NCBI GenBank assembly: GCA_024684065.1
Contig: JAIKXO010000120.1
Span: 1 to 13,535 of the forward strand
Direction: 5' to 3'
DNA: 13,535 nucleotides
Origin: Lachnospiraceae bacterium
GTDB taxonomy: Bacteria > Bacillota_A > Clostridia > Lachnospirales > Lachnospiraceae
The notes under the pieces are model-generated. The model saw only the letters and a list, made by a program, of their open reading frames with translations. It was not told the DNA's origin and ran no database searches. Position numbers and translations under genes: made by a program. Shown here piece after piece: positions 6,509 through 13,154 of the stretch (position 1 is its first letter; each line of letters starts with the position of its first letter).

Positions 6509-6606
6509 GCTGCCCGCTTTTTCTTATATTCTTGAAGCGTCCGTCCAATATGAGTATAATGGCTATGTGAGCACTTTTTACACTGTATTTTTTTTCTTTT
6601 TGGCAC
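6505..6606 (-). CDS. Possible 33-aa CxxC/His-rich peptide upstream of the coiled-coil gene
   Basis: A GTG at 6604-6606 opens a 33-codon frame ending in TGA at 6505-6507. The peptide begins MPKRKKIQCKKCSHSHYTHI and ends LQEYKKKRAA. The CKKC pair followed by three His residues could bind zinc, and the rest is strongly basic. Its stop overlaps the GTG start of the coiled-coil gene (GTGA), a typical coupling arrangement. Near the end the mRNA reads AAGAAAAAGCGG; a -1 slip on AAA AAG would enter the coiled-coil frame and give one fused product. No ribosome site is visible before the GTG, and an in-frame stop lies a little upstream. It may instead be a frameshifted start of the coiled-coil gene. 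Confidence 0.35.
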   Translation of the reverse strand: MPKRKKIQCKKCSHSHYTHIGRTLQEYKKKRAA

Positions 6607-6687
6607 AAATAACTGCCGGTTTAGATCTGATTTATATATTCATGCAGTATATATCTGATTACACGGCAAATATATACATTACATTGA

Positions 6688-6726
6688 TATATCCTAGACG
6701 AATTAAATGAATTCGTTTAGGATATA
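6688..6726. repeat. 17-bp inverted repeat in the divergent gap
   Basis: TATATCCTAGACGAATT (6688-6704) pairs with 6710-6726 around AAATG, with one G-T wobble. There is no T-tract on either side, so this is not a standard terminator. It lies in the 210-bp gap between the minus-strand coiled-coil unit and the plus-strand 114-aa gene, and could be an operator, recombination site or nicking-site hairpin. Confidence 0.7.
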
Positions 6727-6740
6727 CTCGCTCACAAAAT

Positions 6741-6774
6741 AATTGCGGATCCAAGGCAAGCTCAAACCGCAATT
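6741..6774. repeat. Second inverted repeat, AATTGCGG / CCGCAATT
   Basis: Perfect 8-bp arms (6741-6748 and 6767-6774) enclose 18 bp. It starts 14 bp after the larger palindrome and ends 42 bp before the 114-aa gene. CGCTCAC (from 6729) and CGCTTAC (from 6783) flank it as near-direct repeats. Possible leader hairpin or protein-binding site. Confidence 0.55.
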
Positions 6775-6816
6775 GCTTTGTTCGCTTACTATAAATAGAG
6801 ATAGAAGGGTATAGGT

Positions 6817-7161
6817 ATGTTTGAAAAGCGGGTAGAGATTTTCAAAAAAAGAGACAAGGGAACCTGGCTTGAGATTAAAGAAACGTTAAAGAACGCCGGT
6901 ATACGGGGCGTCAGGACAGGACATTATCTGCAGGACTCCGTCATGGCCGGCGGATGCGGAGCGAAGCTTGATCCCCGGGACTTCGGGAAAAAAGGCCGTA
7001 TCGACCGCGAAATATACTGGATCAAGGTCAGGGAATCCGATGAAAAAAACGTCCGGGATATTCTCAGGCAGAATGGCATCGTAACCGTAGTCGAAACCGA
7101 TGCCACGCTGATGACAGATGCGGCTCTTCGAAAAAACGTATCCGATGATTATTATTCCTGA
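6817..7161 (+). CDS. 114-aa conserved-looking protein of unknown function
   Basis: A small soluble protein starting at ATG 6817-6819 with GAAGGG about 7 bp upstream. There is no signal peptide or membrane helix. The order of elements (strand, LEIKETLKNAGIRGV helix-strand, a Gly-rich GGCGAKLDP loop, the IYWIKVRES strand, then a helix NVRDILRQNG and strand IVTVVET) suggests a small ferredoxin-like alpha/beta fold, perhaps near the DUF2007-type putative signal-transducing proteins. That link is inference only. The single Cys47 lies in the loop. It stands alone, divergent from the coiled-coil unit and convergent with the VWA gene. The leader holds two inverted repeats and a TATAAA at 6790-6795, but no good -35 box. 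Confidence 0.75.
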   Translation: MFEKRVEIFKKRDKGTWLEIKETLKNAGIRGVRTGHYLQDSVMAGGCGAKLDPRDFGKKGRIDREIYWIKVRESDEKNVRDILRQNGIVTVVETDATLMTDAALRKNVSDDYYS

Positions 7162-7191
7162 CAGCGGATCGGCAATATAAAATGGTTTTTT

Positions 7192-7223
7192 GGCGGCTCT
7201 ATCTCTGACTTACAGATACCGCC
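7192..7223. repeat. Hairpin between converging genes
   Basis: GGCGG/CCGCC (7192-7196, 7219-7223) plus TATCT/AGATA (7200-7204, 7214-7218) form a stem with a small internal loop. Six T precede it and none follow on the plus strand; six A follow it on the minus strand. It is thus not a normal terminator for either gene, but may stabilise 3' ends. Confidence 0.4.
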
Positions 7224-7230
7224 TCATGGG

Positions 7231-8982
7231 CTATTCTATATCTGCCCGCGCTTCCCTCATAAGCATCAGCAACAGTTCGCTGACGCCCTGGGCTAACTGT
7301 GACGCCTTTTGGATCCGTACAAAGGCGTGGCCGTAGATCTGGTGCGCATTTTCCAGATGGGAGGCGTTGCCGTGAAACACCGCTCCGACCCTTATGCCCT
7401 CCTCACGAAGGCTTCGAACGGCGCTCTCCGCCGCTTTGACCGCGGCCGCCCCCTCATACTCTCTTGGCAAAAAACCGCCACTCCCTGCGAAAGGTGTCGA
7501 ATCGTTAGGACTTGCGTCCGTGAGCACTAAGATAATCCGCTGCCTGCCCCGCATAGAAGCATCCGGAAACCGCCCAAGAGCTTCAATCGCCAAAGCATCG
7601 CGGTTCCAGCCTCCTGCAAAATATCCGAGGATCCCTTCGAAGCTGTCATTTTTCCATTTCTTAAGCACCTCGAGCACCGTATAGGCCTTAAGGCTCCGAA
7701 ATGCGCAGACCCGAACTGGGATATGCGCTTTCTCAAGCCCCCTTGCGATGATATACGCCTCACTGGCAAGGATCTCCTGCGAATGCATTCTGGACTGTGA
7801 CGCGTCAAGCAGCAGATCCACGATAAGCTCAGGCTGGTTCTCCCCTGCGTCCTTTAAAAATATGCGATCGTCACTAAAAAGAGGCAGGCGGTACGTCATC
7901 TCGGGACGAAGGCGGCCGCTGCGGGACGGCTCGGGAAGCCGTTTCCGATAAGATGAAAAGACCGTGTCTATACGCACATATAAGCGGCGTATGCTTCCCT
8001 GCACCATAGCCGCATGGCCATTCAAAAACTCCCCGTTACGCTTTCTCTGTTTTTCGGCGCTCTCCCGGATTTCGATGATTTCTTTTTTTAGCGAAGCCGG
8101 AAGCTTTGCAGGCTCCGCCCCTTCAGGCTCCCTCCCGGTGATCCATAGACGGCATCCTTCATCCTCATCAACACAGAGCCCATTCTCAAGATTCCTAAGC
8201 TCCTTTTCAGAAAGAATGCTTTTTCCGAACACTGCCCGGATATATGCCGCATCCTCCTCTGTCGGGCCGGTATATCGTCCCATTCCCCTATGACGCTGCT
8301 GGACTGCCAGCGGATGATCCCCCTCGCCGGTACCTGCGCGAACGATCAGACGATCTAAATGTTTATGCTCCCGCTTAAGAATAAGCTTTGCAAGCATTCC
8401 GACGCGATGTCTGCCTTCAGGCGCATCCTTCTTAGAATAATGAAAAAATTCCCAAAGAAAGCCCTCCATCGCCTTAAGCACCCCGCCGGTATCGAGCTCC
8501 CCCGGAAAACGCAGCGCTTCAGCCATACGCTTCTCTCTTGAAGAAAGCAGAAGACGCTTATTCAGCACCTCTGACCAACGGGCCTCCTGCTGTGTATACA
8601 CCGGCATGCTCTGAAGCTCCATCTGCTGCATCGAGAGGGACTGCTGCATCCGGAAGAACTCCTCTGCCCTTGCCTTACGAAGCCTTGAAAGCATCGGCCT
8701 TTCAGGCAGTTCCTTTTCGTATACACAGTTTTCAAGCCCCAGCCAGAGGTAGTCGTCAAACTCCTGCGCGCGCCGGTCATTTTCGTAGGAGGCAAAGGCT
8801 TCCCACAAACGCTCAAGCTCAAGCCATTTCTTCGTAAGGCCGACCACCATGTTGAAATAATTATCCGGTGTTCCGTCCGGAAAAAAAGCCAAAAACGGCG
8901 GCTCAAAGCCATAGTCTCCCGCGGCATTCCATATTATGTTGCGGGCCCTTCGGGCATTGCCGCTATAGTGTTTCTTGATCAT
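7231..8982 (-). CDS. VWA-domain protein, MIDAS-containing partner of a MoxR-type ATPase
   Basis: A 583-aa soluble protein. The C-terminal quarter to third is a von Willebrand A domain. The metal-site (MIDAS) motif DASQS is at 393-397, preceded by a hydrophobic strand ELIVDLLL, and the later acidic residue is in VLTDASPND (Asp489). The usual middle Thr region reads GGWNRDALAIEAL (458-470), so Asn460 or Asp462 must substitute. The first 380 residues are mostly charged helices with no domain I recognise. Family precedent (NorD, CbbO, ViaA) is that such proteins pair with a MoxR/NorQ-type AAA+ ATPase and link it to a client by metal-dependent contacts. The gene is 38 bp after the ATPase gene, supporting this. 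The ATG at 8980-8982 has only a poor ribosome site, so translation may depend on coupling. Confidence 0.85.
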   Translation of the reverse strand: MIKKHYSGNARRARNIIWNAAGDYGFEPPFLAFFPDGTPDNYFNMVVGLTKKWLELERLWEAFASYENDRRAQEFDDYLWLGLENCVYEKELPERPMLSRLRKARAEEFFRMQQSLSMQQMELQSMPVYTQQEARWSEVLNKRLLLSSREKRMAEALRFPGELDTGGVLKAMEGFLWEFFHYSKKDAPEGRHRVGMLAKLILKREHKHLDRLIVRAGTGEGDHPLAVQQRHRGMGRYTGPTEEDAAYIRAVFGKSILSEKELRNLENGLCVDEDEGCRLWITGREPEGAEPAKLPASLKKEIIEIRESAEKQRKRNGEFLNGHAAMVQGSIRRLYVRIDTVFSSYRKRLPEPSRSGRLRPEMTYRLPLFSDDRIFLKDAGENQPELIVDLLLDASQSRMHSQEILASEAYIIARGLEKAHIPVRVCAFRSLKAYTVLEVLKKWKNDSFEGILGYFAGGWNRDALAIEALGRFPDASMRGRQRIILVLTDASPNDSTPFAGSGGFLPREYEGAAAVKAAESAVRSLREEGIRVGAVFHGNASHLENAHQIYGHAFVRIQKASQLAQGVSELLLMLMREARADIE

Positions 8983-9020
8983 AATATTATAAAACCTATG
9001 TCAGCTGACCCTTCAACAAG

Positions 9021-9986
9021 TCATTCTGGCTTAAAGATCTCCCGCCTGGTCAGATCCTGCGGGATCCTTGCGGCGATCACATCCTGTATCAGCCCGCGTT
9101 CATAGGAGTCAAAGGTCTTATTTACGATGCACATTTTGAGAGCGTCTCCGGAGGAAAGTCCCTGTTCCATAAGCGATATTGCGTCAAGCATCCCCCTAAG
9201 ATCCAGCGCGCTGTCCGATATCTCCGCGCTTTCCGCCTTACGCTCGAGTTCCCCGTAGAGCTTGCAGAGCTGGTCGCGTATTTTTTCGTTGATCTTAGGA
9301 TAACGGCGGGAGACAAGCTTCTTTAAATCCTCTTCTATGATCGGCGGCATATCAAGGACGGCAAAACGCGAGGTCAGCGCCTCATTCAGATCCCTGGTGC
9401 CGGCATAGCCATAATTCATGGTAGCGATAAAGCGGGTCTCAGGACTGAGCTCGATCCGCTCATAGCCCGGAACATCAAGGCTTTTCCTAAAATCCAAAGC
9501 CGCATGCAGCACAGCCAGCGCCTCGTTTTTTGCCATATTGATCTCGTCAAGCACCCCGAAGCCGCCATGTTTTGCGCACAGCCAGATGGGTCCCGGGCGG
9601 AACACTACAGAGGTGCCGTTATAAGTGTCGGTTCCTATGAGATATGCGGCATCAGTATTGATATGGAAGGATACGTTCCATACAGGCCTTGCGAAAAGAG
9701 CGCCGAGGTTTTCACACAGCACATTCTTGCCCGTAGCCTTAGGCCCCGCAAGCAGGAGATTTTTCCGGGCAAGTAGCGCCGCTAGCGCCAGCTCCCAGAC
9801 TGCTTTTCCATAATAAATGTAATCGGGCTTCGGTATACGTTCTGTAAGCTCCGATGCGGTCACATGTTTTGACCGGAAATCTTTCACGCCTTCAAGCAGT
9901 GTTTCCGAAACACCTTCCTCCTTTAGGAATCCGAACAATATATCTGCTCCGAAATCCGTGACATAACTGTTTTTTAATCCTTCCAT
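9021..9986 (-). CDS. MoxR/NorQ-type AAA+ ATPase
   Basis: A 321-aa soluble ATPase. The helical N-terminus (1-55) is followed by the AAA+ core. Walker A is GPKATGKN at 81-88, Walker B GVLDEIN at 144-150 with Asp147 and Glu148, sensor 1 ATMNYG with Asn191, arginine finger in SRF (Arg207), and a likely sensor 2 Arg264 in ALDLRG. The overall pattern, including RPGPIW before Walker B and the GYAGTRDLNEAL stretch, is MoxR-like, close to the NorQ/CbbQ/GvpN group. The Walker A ends in Asn instead of the usual Ser/Thr that ligates magnesium. Such ATPases form rings that remodel protein complexes or insert cofactors together with a VWA partner, which is the next gene. The ATG at 9984-9986 follows GGGGGC by about 6 bp. 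Confidence 0.9.
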   Translation of the reverse strand: MEGLKNSYVTDFGADILFGFLKEEGVSETLLEGVKDFRSKHVTASELTERIPKPDYIYYGKAVWELALAALLARKNLLLAGPKATGKNVLCENLGALFARPVWNVSFHINTDAAYLIGTDTYNGTSVVFRPGPIWLCAKHGGFGVLDEINMAKNEALAVLHAALDFRKSLDVPGYERIELSPETRFIATMNYGYAGTRDLNEALTSRFAVLDMPPIIEEDLKKLVSRRYPKINEKIRDQLCKLYGELERKAESAEISDSALDLRGMLDAISLMEQGLSSGDALKMCIVNKTFDSYERGLIQDVIAARIPQDLTRREIFKPE

Positions 9987-10116
9987 AAATTGCCCCCGTT
10001 AAAATCCATGTTGTAAAAGCCTCATCACTCCGCTTCGGCTCCAAATCCTCATCATCCGTTCAGCAATAAATATTATGTCAAAAGTGATCCATCGGTTTGT
10101 TCCGTGCATAGCAGCG

Positions 10117-10131
10117 GCATCGCTTCGATGC
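10117..10131. repeat. Small perfect hairpin between the membrane-protein and ATPase genes
   Basis: GCATCG / CGATGC with a 3-base loop. It lies in the 160-bp gap 9987-10146, which has no gene. The gap also holds two near-copies of CCTCATCA (from 10020 and from 10047) and a minus-strand TTGACA without a matching -10. It could be a processing or attenuation element within one operon, or it may be incidental. Confidence 0.35.
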
Positions 10132-10146
10132 TTAATCCTAAGCTAA

Positions 10147-11163
10147 TCATGGATCAATGCTGTCCCCGTAATCGCACACAAGAAACAACGGCTTTACAAC
10201 CACAACTTCGTCGTGTTCCCTTTGGGAAACAGTGACCGAACTGTTAAGCGCGCGCAAGTCCTCCTTCACCGCCTCAAGCGCCTCTGAAGCTGTCTCTGCC
10301 CTTCCCTCCCGTACAACGCGGATCATCCGCTCAAGCACGATCGGATGCGCATACTGGGGAGGCACGGGAATATCATGTCCCTCGATCAGCTTTTTACTCC
10401 GCTTAACAGCATCCTCCCATTCCTTGTGAACAAACCGCCTGTTATTCCACTTACTTGGAAGGGTTCCAGAAGAAAGCATTGTAAAGAAAGCTGCCGCGCC
10501 CCCGAGAATAAAATACCCTGCACCGCTTTTGCCTGTAAGAAGCCCTGCCAGACCGTACACTGCCGCCACTATCCCGGCAGCCGCGATTACCGAAGCTAAA
10601 GCCTTGACTGCAGGCTTTATATTATCCGCGATACGCTTTTGCTTTGCGGCCGCAACCAAATTATCCGAAACGTCCGGCCAGGATTCAAGATACTTTTTCC
10701 CTTTGCTGAGGATTTCAAGCGTCGTTTCCGCCTCGGGGGAAAGCTCCTTTTTGTAGCGAGCCTCCTCCAAAGCCTTGGCCTCGGCAAGCTTCCTTTGTGC
10801 CGAAGCACTATGCACAGGGATATTAGGACGGTTCTTTGAGACCCACTCTACCGCCTGGTCTGCCTCTGTTTCAAGACGGAAGCGGACCTGTTTTTCCTGC
10901 CCTCCATACTGCACAACAAGATAGGCGATCGAACCGAAAACACCCTTTCCTGTAAATCCACCAGGGCTTATAGCGACACGCTTGAATACGCGCTCCACTT
11001 CGTCCCACAAAAGATACTGCCTTCTGGCAAGGTAACGGCTTCCCAGATAAATCGCTTTAGATCCAAAACCGCAGGGTCCGATCCGCTTACAGGCGGAAAG
11101 ATCCACGGAAAGAGCCTCTTTTGAAAGCTCTGTTTTCCCCAATGGGGAAGGTGGAATCAGCAT
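10147..11163 (-). CDS. Two-TM membrane protein with possible PH-like N-terminal domain
   Basis: A 338-aa protein. Residues 1-110 look like a beta-rich domain: KAIYLGSRYLARRQYLLWDEV, then VAISPGGFTGKGVFG, then YLVVQYGG and KQVRFRLE. This resembles bacterial PH-like domains, an inference from pattern only. Charged helices follow (120-180), then two hydrophobic helices at about 187-210 and 214-234 forming a hairpin, then a soluble tail (240-338) ending in VVVVKPLFLVCDYGDS. The ATG at 11161-11163 has GAGGAG 7 bp upstream. It precedes the MoxR-type ATPase gene by 160 bp on the same strand, so it may be the membrane anchor or client of the MoxR-VWA pair. I do not recognise a named family. Confidence 0.75.
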   Translation of the reverse strand: MLIPPSPLGKTELSKEALSVDLSACKRIGPCGFGSKAIYLGSRYLARRQYLLWDEVERVFKRVAISPGGFTGKGVFGSIAYLVVQYGGQEKQVRFRLETEADQAVEWVSKNRPNIPVHSASAQRKLAEAKALEEARYKKELSPEAETTLEILSKGKKYLESWPDVSDNLVAAAKQKRIADNIKPAVKALASVIAAAGIVAAVYGLAGLLTGKSGAGYFILGGAAAFFTMLSSGTLPSKWNNRRFVHKEWEDAVKRSKKLIEGHDIPVPPQYAHPIVLERMIRVVREGRAETASEALEAVKEDLRALNSSVTVSQREHDEVVVVKPLFLVCDYGDSIDP

Positions 11164-11179
11164 AGTTGATCTCCTCGCT

Positions 11180-11231
11180 TGACGGTCTTATCACGCAAAT
11201 ACAGTACGCGCATGACGGCCTTATCGCACAA
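11180..11231. repeat. Two 19-bp direct repeats, 33 bp apart
   Basis: TGACGGTCTTATCACGCAA (11180-11198) and TGACGGCCTTATCGCACAA (11213-11231) differ at three positions. The period of 33 bp is about three helical turns. They sit just upstream of the ribosome site of the 338-aa protein gene, as tandem binding sites for a regulator might. No protein is assignable. Confidence 0.6.
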
Positions 11232-11273
11232 TCGTTTAATGGGAAATGCATCCTCATCGCGCATACTACAAGC

Positions 11274-11301
11274 GCAGGGCAGGAGATCCCTCCTGCCCTG
11301 C
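11274..11301. repeat. Perfect 12-bp inverted repeat with ATCC loop
   Basis: GCAGGGCAGGAG (11274-11285) pairs fully with CTCCTGCCCTGC (11290-11301). A weak T-rich tract (ATTTTCTT) follows on the plus strand, where no gene ends. On the minus strand, where cstA transcripts would arrive, no T-tract follows. It may still form a strong 3'-end hairpin for cstA, or act as a leader hairpin for the downstream membrane-protein gene. Confidence 0.6.
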
Positions 11302-11343
11302 CATTTTCTTCTGATCAATTGAATTTATTATCTGATTACAGCA

Positions 11344-11372
11344 ATTATAGGAAACGGATTAAGTGTTTGCAT
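11344..11372 (-). promoter_or_regulatory. Weak candidate promoter for the membrane-protein/MoxR/VWA unit
   Basis: The minus strand has an exact TATAAT (11344-11349), but the hexamer 17 bp upstream is ATGCAA, a poor -35. If real, the leader would be about 170 nt and would include the 12-bp inverted repeat and both 19-bp direct repeats. Confidence 0.25.
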
Positions 11373-11397
11373 TAAATTCGTTCACTATAAATCAAAG

Positions 11398-12942
11398 CTA
11401 CGAAACCTGCCCTGCCTTATCGCCTGCATTTTTCGCCTTGCTTAAGAACAACGCAAGCATTGCAATCGCAAAAATGATGCCTACGGGGTAGCCCACGGCC
11501 TTGTTGTTCTTAAAGAACTCGATAAGGCCAAGGCACTCGCCAGCCATCACGAAATAAGTCATCGAGACAGCACTCATAAAGGTGGCCGGAACCGCACAGA
11601 TCCAATAGTTGCGCTTATTCTGCGCAAGATACATGGCGCCAGCCCAGAGAACTATCATGGCAAGGGTCTGGTTCGACCAGCTGAAATAACGCCAGATAAC
11701 CTGATAATCAATGAATCCCAGGGTATTACCAAAGCCTAAAAATGCACCGATGCCAAGCACCGGGATACAAAGATAAAGACGGGTCTTCCAATTGCCCATA
11801 TCCAGCTTGAACCAGTCGGCTATGGTAAGACGTGCGGAACGGAAGGCCGTATCGCCCGAGGTGATGGGACAGGCAACAACACCAAGCATCGCAAGGATCG
11901 TTCCAACCTTTCCCATGGTGGTGGTACAGATCGCATAAACTGTGGTCGCTCCGCCTCCGCCGAGAGCTAAGAGGTCTTCCCCCTTAAAGAACGTGCAGCC
12001 CGCCGCCGCCCAGATCAGCGCGATGATACCCTCTGCCACCATAGCTCCGTAAAATACAAAGTGTCCCTGACGCTCGCTCTTTAAGCAACGAGCCATAAGC
12101 GGGGACTGGGTGGCATGGAATCCGGAGATAGCTCCGCAGGCCACGGTGATGAACATAAATGACCAGATCGGCGTCCCGTTCGGATGATTGTTGGACAAGT
12201 TATTCCAAATCTCCGGGATCTTGCTAGCCGTAACGGTATCCGCCTGAGCAACAATAGCCTTGCCTGCATCATCCAAAGCAACCGGGATCAACTGTCCATT
12301 GGTAAGTGTTCCAAAGGCAACTCCTATAGCCATAATAATCAGGCAGATTCCGAAGATGGGATAAATCTTTCCTATAACCTTATCCACCGAGATAAAGGTC
12401 GCTATGAAATAATATGCAATGATGATCGCCAGCCAGAAAACGGAGCTGGTGAAAAGACTGTCCGCTGAAACACCGCTGTTGATAAGCAGAGTTTTTAACA
12501 GACCCGCAGGCCCCACCGCAAAAACGGTACCGACCATGATAAGAAGGATCACCGAGAAGACACGCATCACGCTCTTCATGGTGCTTCCAAGGTAAATACC
12601 GGTAACCTCGGAAATAGAAGCGCCGTTGTTACGCTCTGAGAGCATCCCTGCAAAATAATCATGAACAGCTCCCGCAAACACGGTTCCGAATGTGATCCAA
12701 AGGAACACGACCGGACCCCAGGCAGCTCCTGATAGAGCTCCGAAAATAGGTCCTAATCCTGCAATGTTCAGAAGCTGAACAAGGAACAGCTTCCACTGAG
12801 GCAGTACAACGTAGTCGATACCGTCATTAATGGCGACCGCCGGGGTTTCCCGGTCGTCGGGATTAAAAACGCCGTCCACTACCTTGCCATAGAAAAAGTA
12901 GCCGGCAATCAGAATCGCCAGACAAATGATAAAACTAATCAT
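11398..12942 (-). CDS. cstA: CstA-family transporter (carbon starvation/pyruvate type), short form
   Basis: A 514-aa polytopic membrane protein with more than ten hydrophobic segments. CstA signatures include NIAGLGPIFGAL at 59-70, HDYFAGM at 94-100, the ISVDKVIGKIYP segment near 184-195, CGAISGFHATQSP at 269-281 and DTAFRSARLTIADW in the second half. Enterobacterial CstA and BtsT (about 700 aa) import peptides or pyruvate; short clostridial members like this are less studied, so the substrate is open. The ATG at 12940-12942 has AGGAGGTT 9 bp upstream. It appears to be transcribed alone from a good promoter, with about 60 nt of leader containing a 16-bp AT palindrome (12977-12992). Confidence 0.9.
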   Translation of the reverse strand: MISFIICLAILIAGYFFYGKVVDGVFNPDDRETPAVAINDGIDYVVLPQWKLFLVQLLNIAGLGPIFGALSGAAWGPVVFLWITFGTVFAGAVHDYFAGMLSERNNGASISEVTGIYLGSTMKSVMRVFSVILLIMVGTVFAVGPAGLLKTLLINSGVSADSLFTSSVFWLAIIIAYYFIATFISVDKVIGKIYPIFGICLIIMAIGVAFGTLTNGQLIPVALDDAGKAIVAQADTVTASKIPEIWNNLSNNHPNGTPIWSFMFITVACGAISGFHATQSPLMARCLKSERQGHFVFYGAMVAEGIIALIWAAAGCTFFKGEDLLALGGGGATTVYAICTTTMGKVGTILAMLGVVACPITSGDTAFRSARLTIADWFKLDMGNWKTRLYLCIPVLGIGAFLGFGNTLGFIDYQVIWRYFSWSNQTLAMIVLWAGAMYLAQNKRNYWICAVPATFMSAVSMTYFVMAGECLGLIEFFKNNKAVGYPVGIIFAIAMLALFLSKAKNAGDKAGQVS

Positions 12943-13010
12943 ACTGCTTGTAACCTCCTCCCATAAAAAAATTAAGAAATTTTATAAAATTTTTAATAAC
13001 CTCCAATGCT

Positions 13011-13039
13011 ATACTAGACTTTTTCAAGTGAATTGTCAA
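13011..13039 (-). promoter_or_regulatory. cstA promoter
   Basis: On the minus strand TTGACA (13034-13039) and TAGTAT (13011-13016) are separated by 17 bp. The start near 13004 gives a leader of about 60 nt. Confidence 0.7.
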
Positions 13040-13071
13040 TCATGTTACAACATGCATATAGCGCTACCCAA

Positions 13072-13127
13072 CGGCCGCTTTTGCGGAGCAAAACGGCCGC
13101 AATGCGAAGCTTATCGGCCGTAGGCCG
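13072..13127. repeat. GC-rich hairpins between cstA and the transposase gene
   Basis: CGGCCGCTTTTGC (13072-13084) pairs with GCAAAACGGCCG (13088-13099) apart from one unpaired base. A second hairpin CGGCC-GTA-GGCCG follows (13115-13127). Both lie in the intergenic DNA upstream of the cstA promoter and outside the likely insertion-sequence end. They look like another interspersed palindromic repeat. Confidence 0.55.
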
Positions 13128-13154
13128 TTTCCTTTAATCAAGAATCCTTCATAA

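Noticed and set aside
6051..6710. Plus-strand 219-codon frame rich in Ser/Leu
   Set aside because: Mirror image of the coiled-coil gene; such Ser/Leu/Phe-rich frames arise opposite Lys/Glu-rich coding sequence.
5083..6830. Second copy of the tRNA-Thr 3' end as an attachment site
   Set aside because: Read through by eye; no stretch resembling GGTTCGAATCCTGCCGGGAG recurs, so intact attachment-site pairs are not supported here.
7309..8837. Several plus-strand frames of 60-109 codons opposite the VWA gene
   Set aside because: All are shadows of the 583-aa minus-strand gene, lacking ribosome sites and domain-like sequence.
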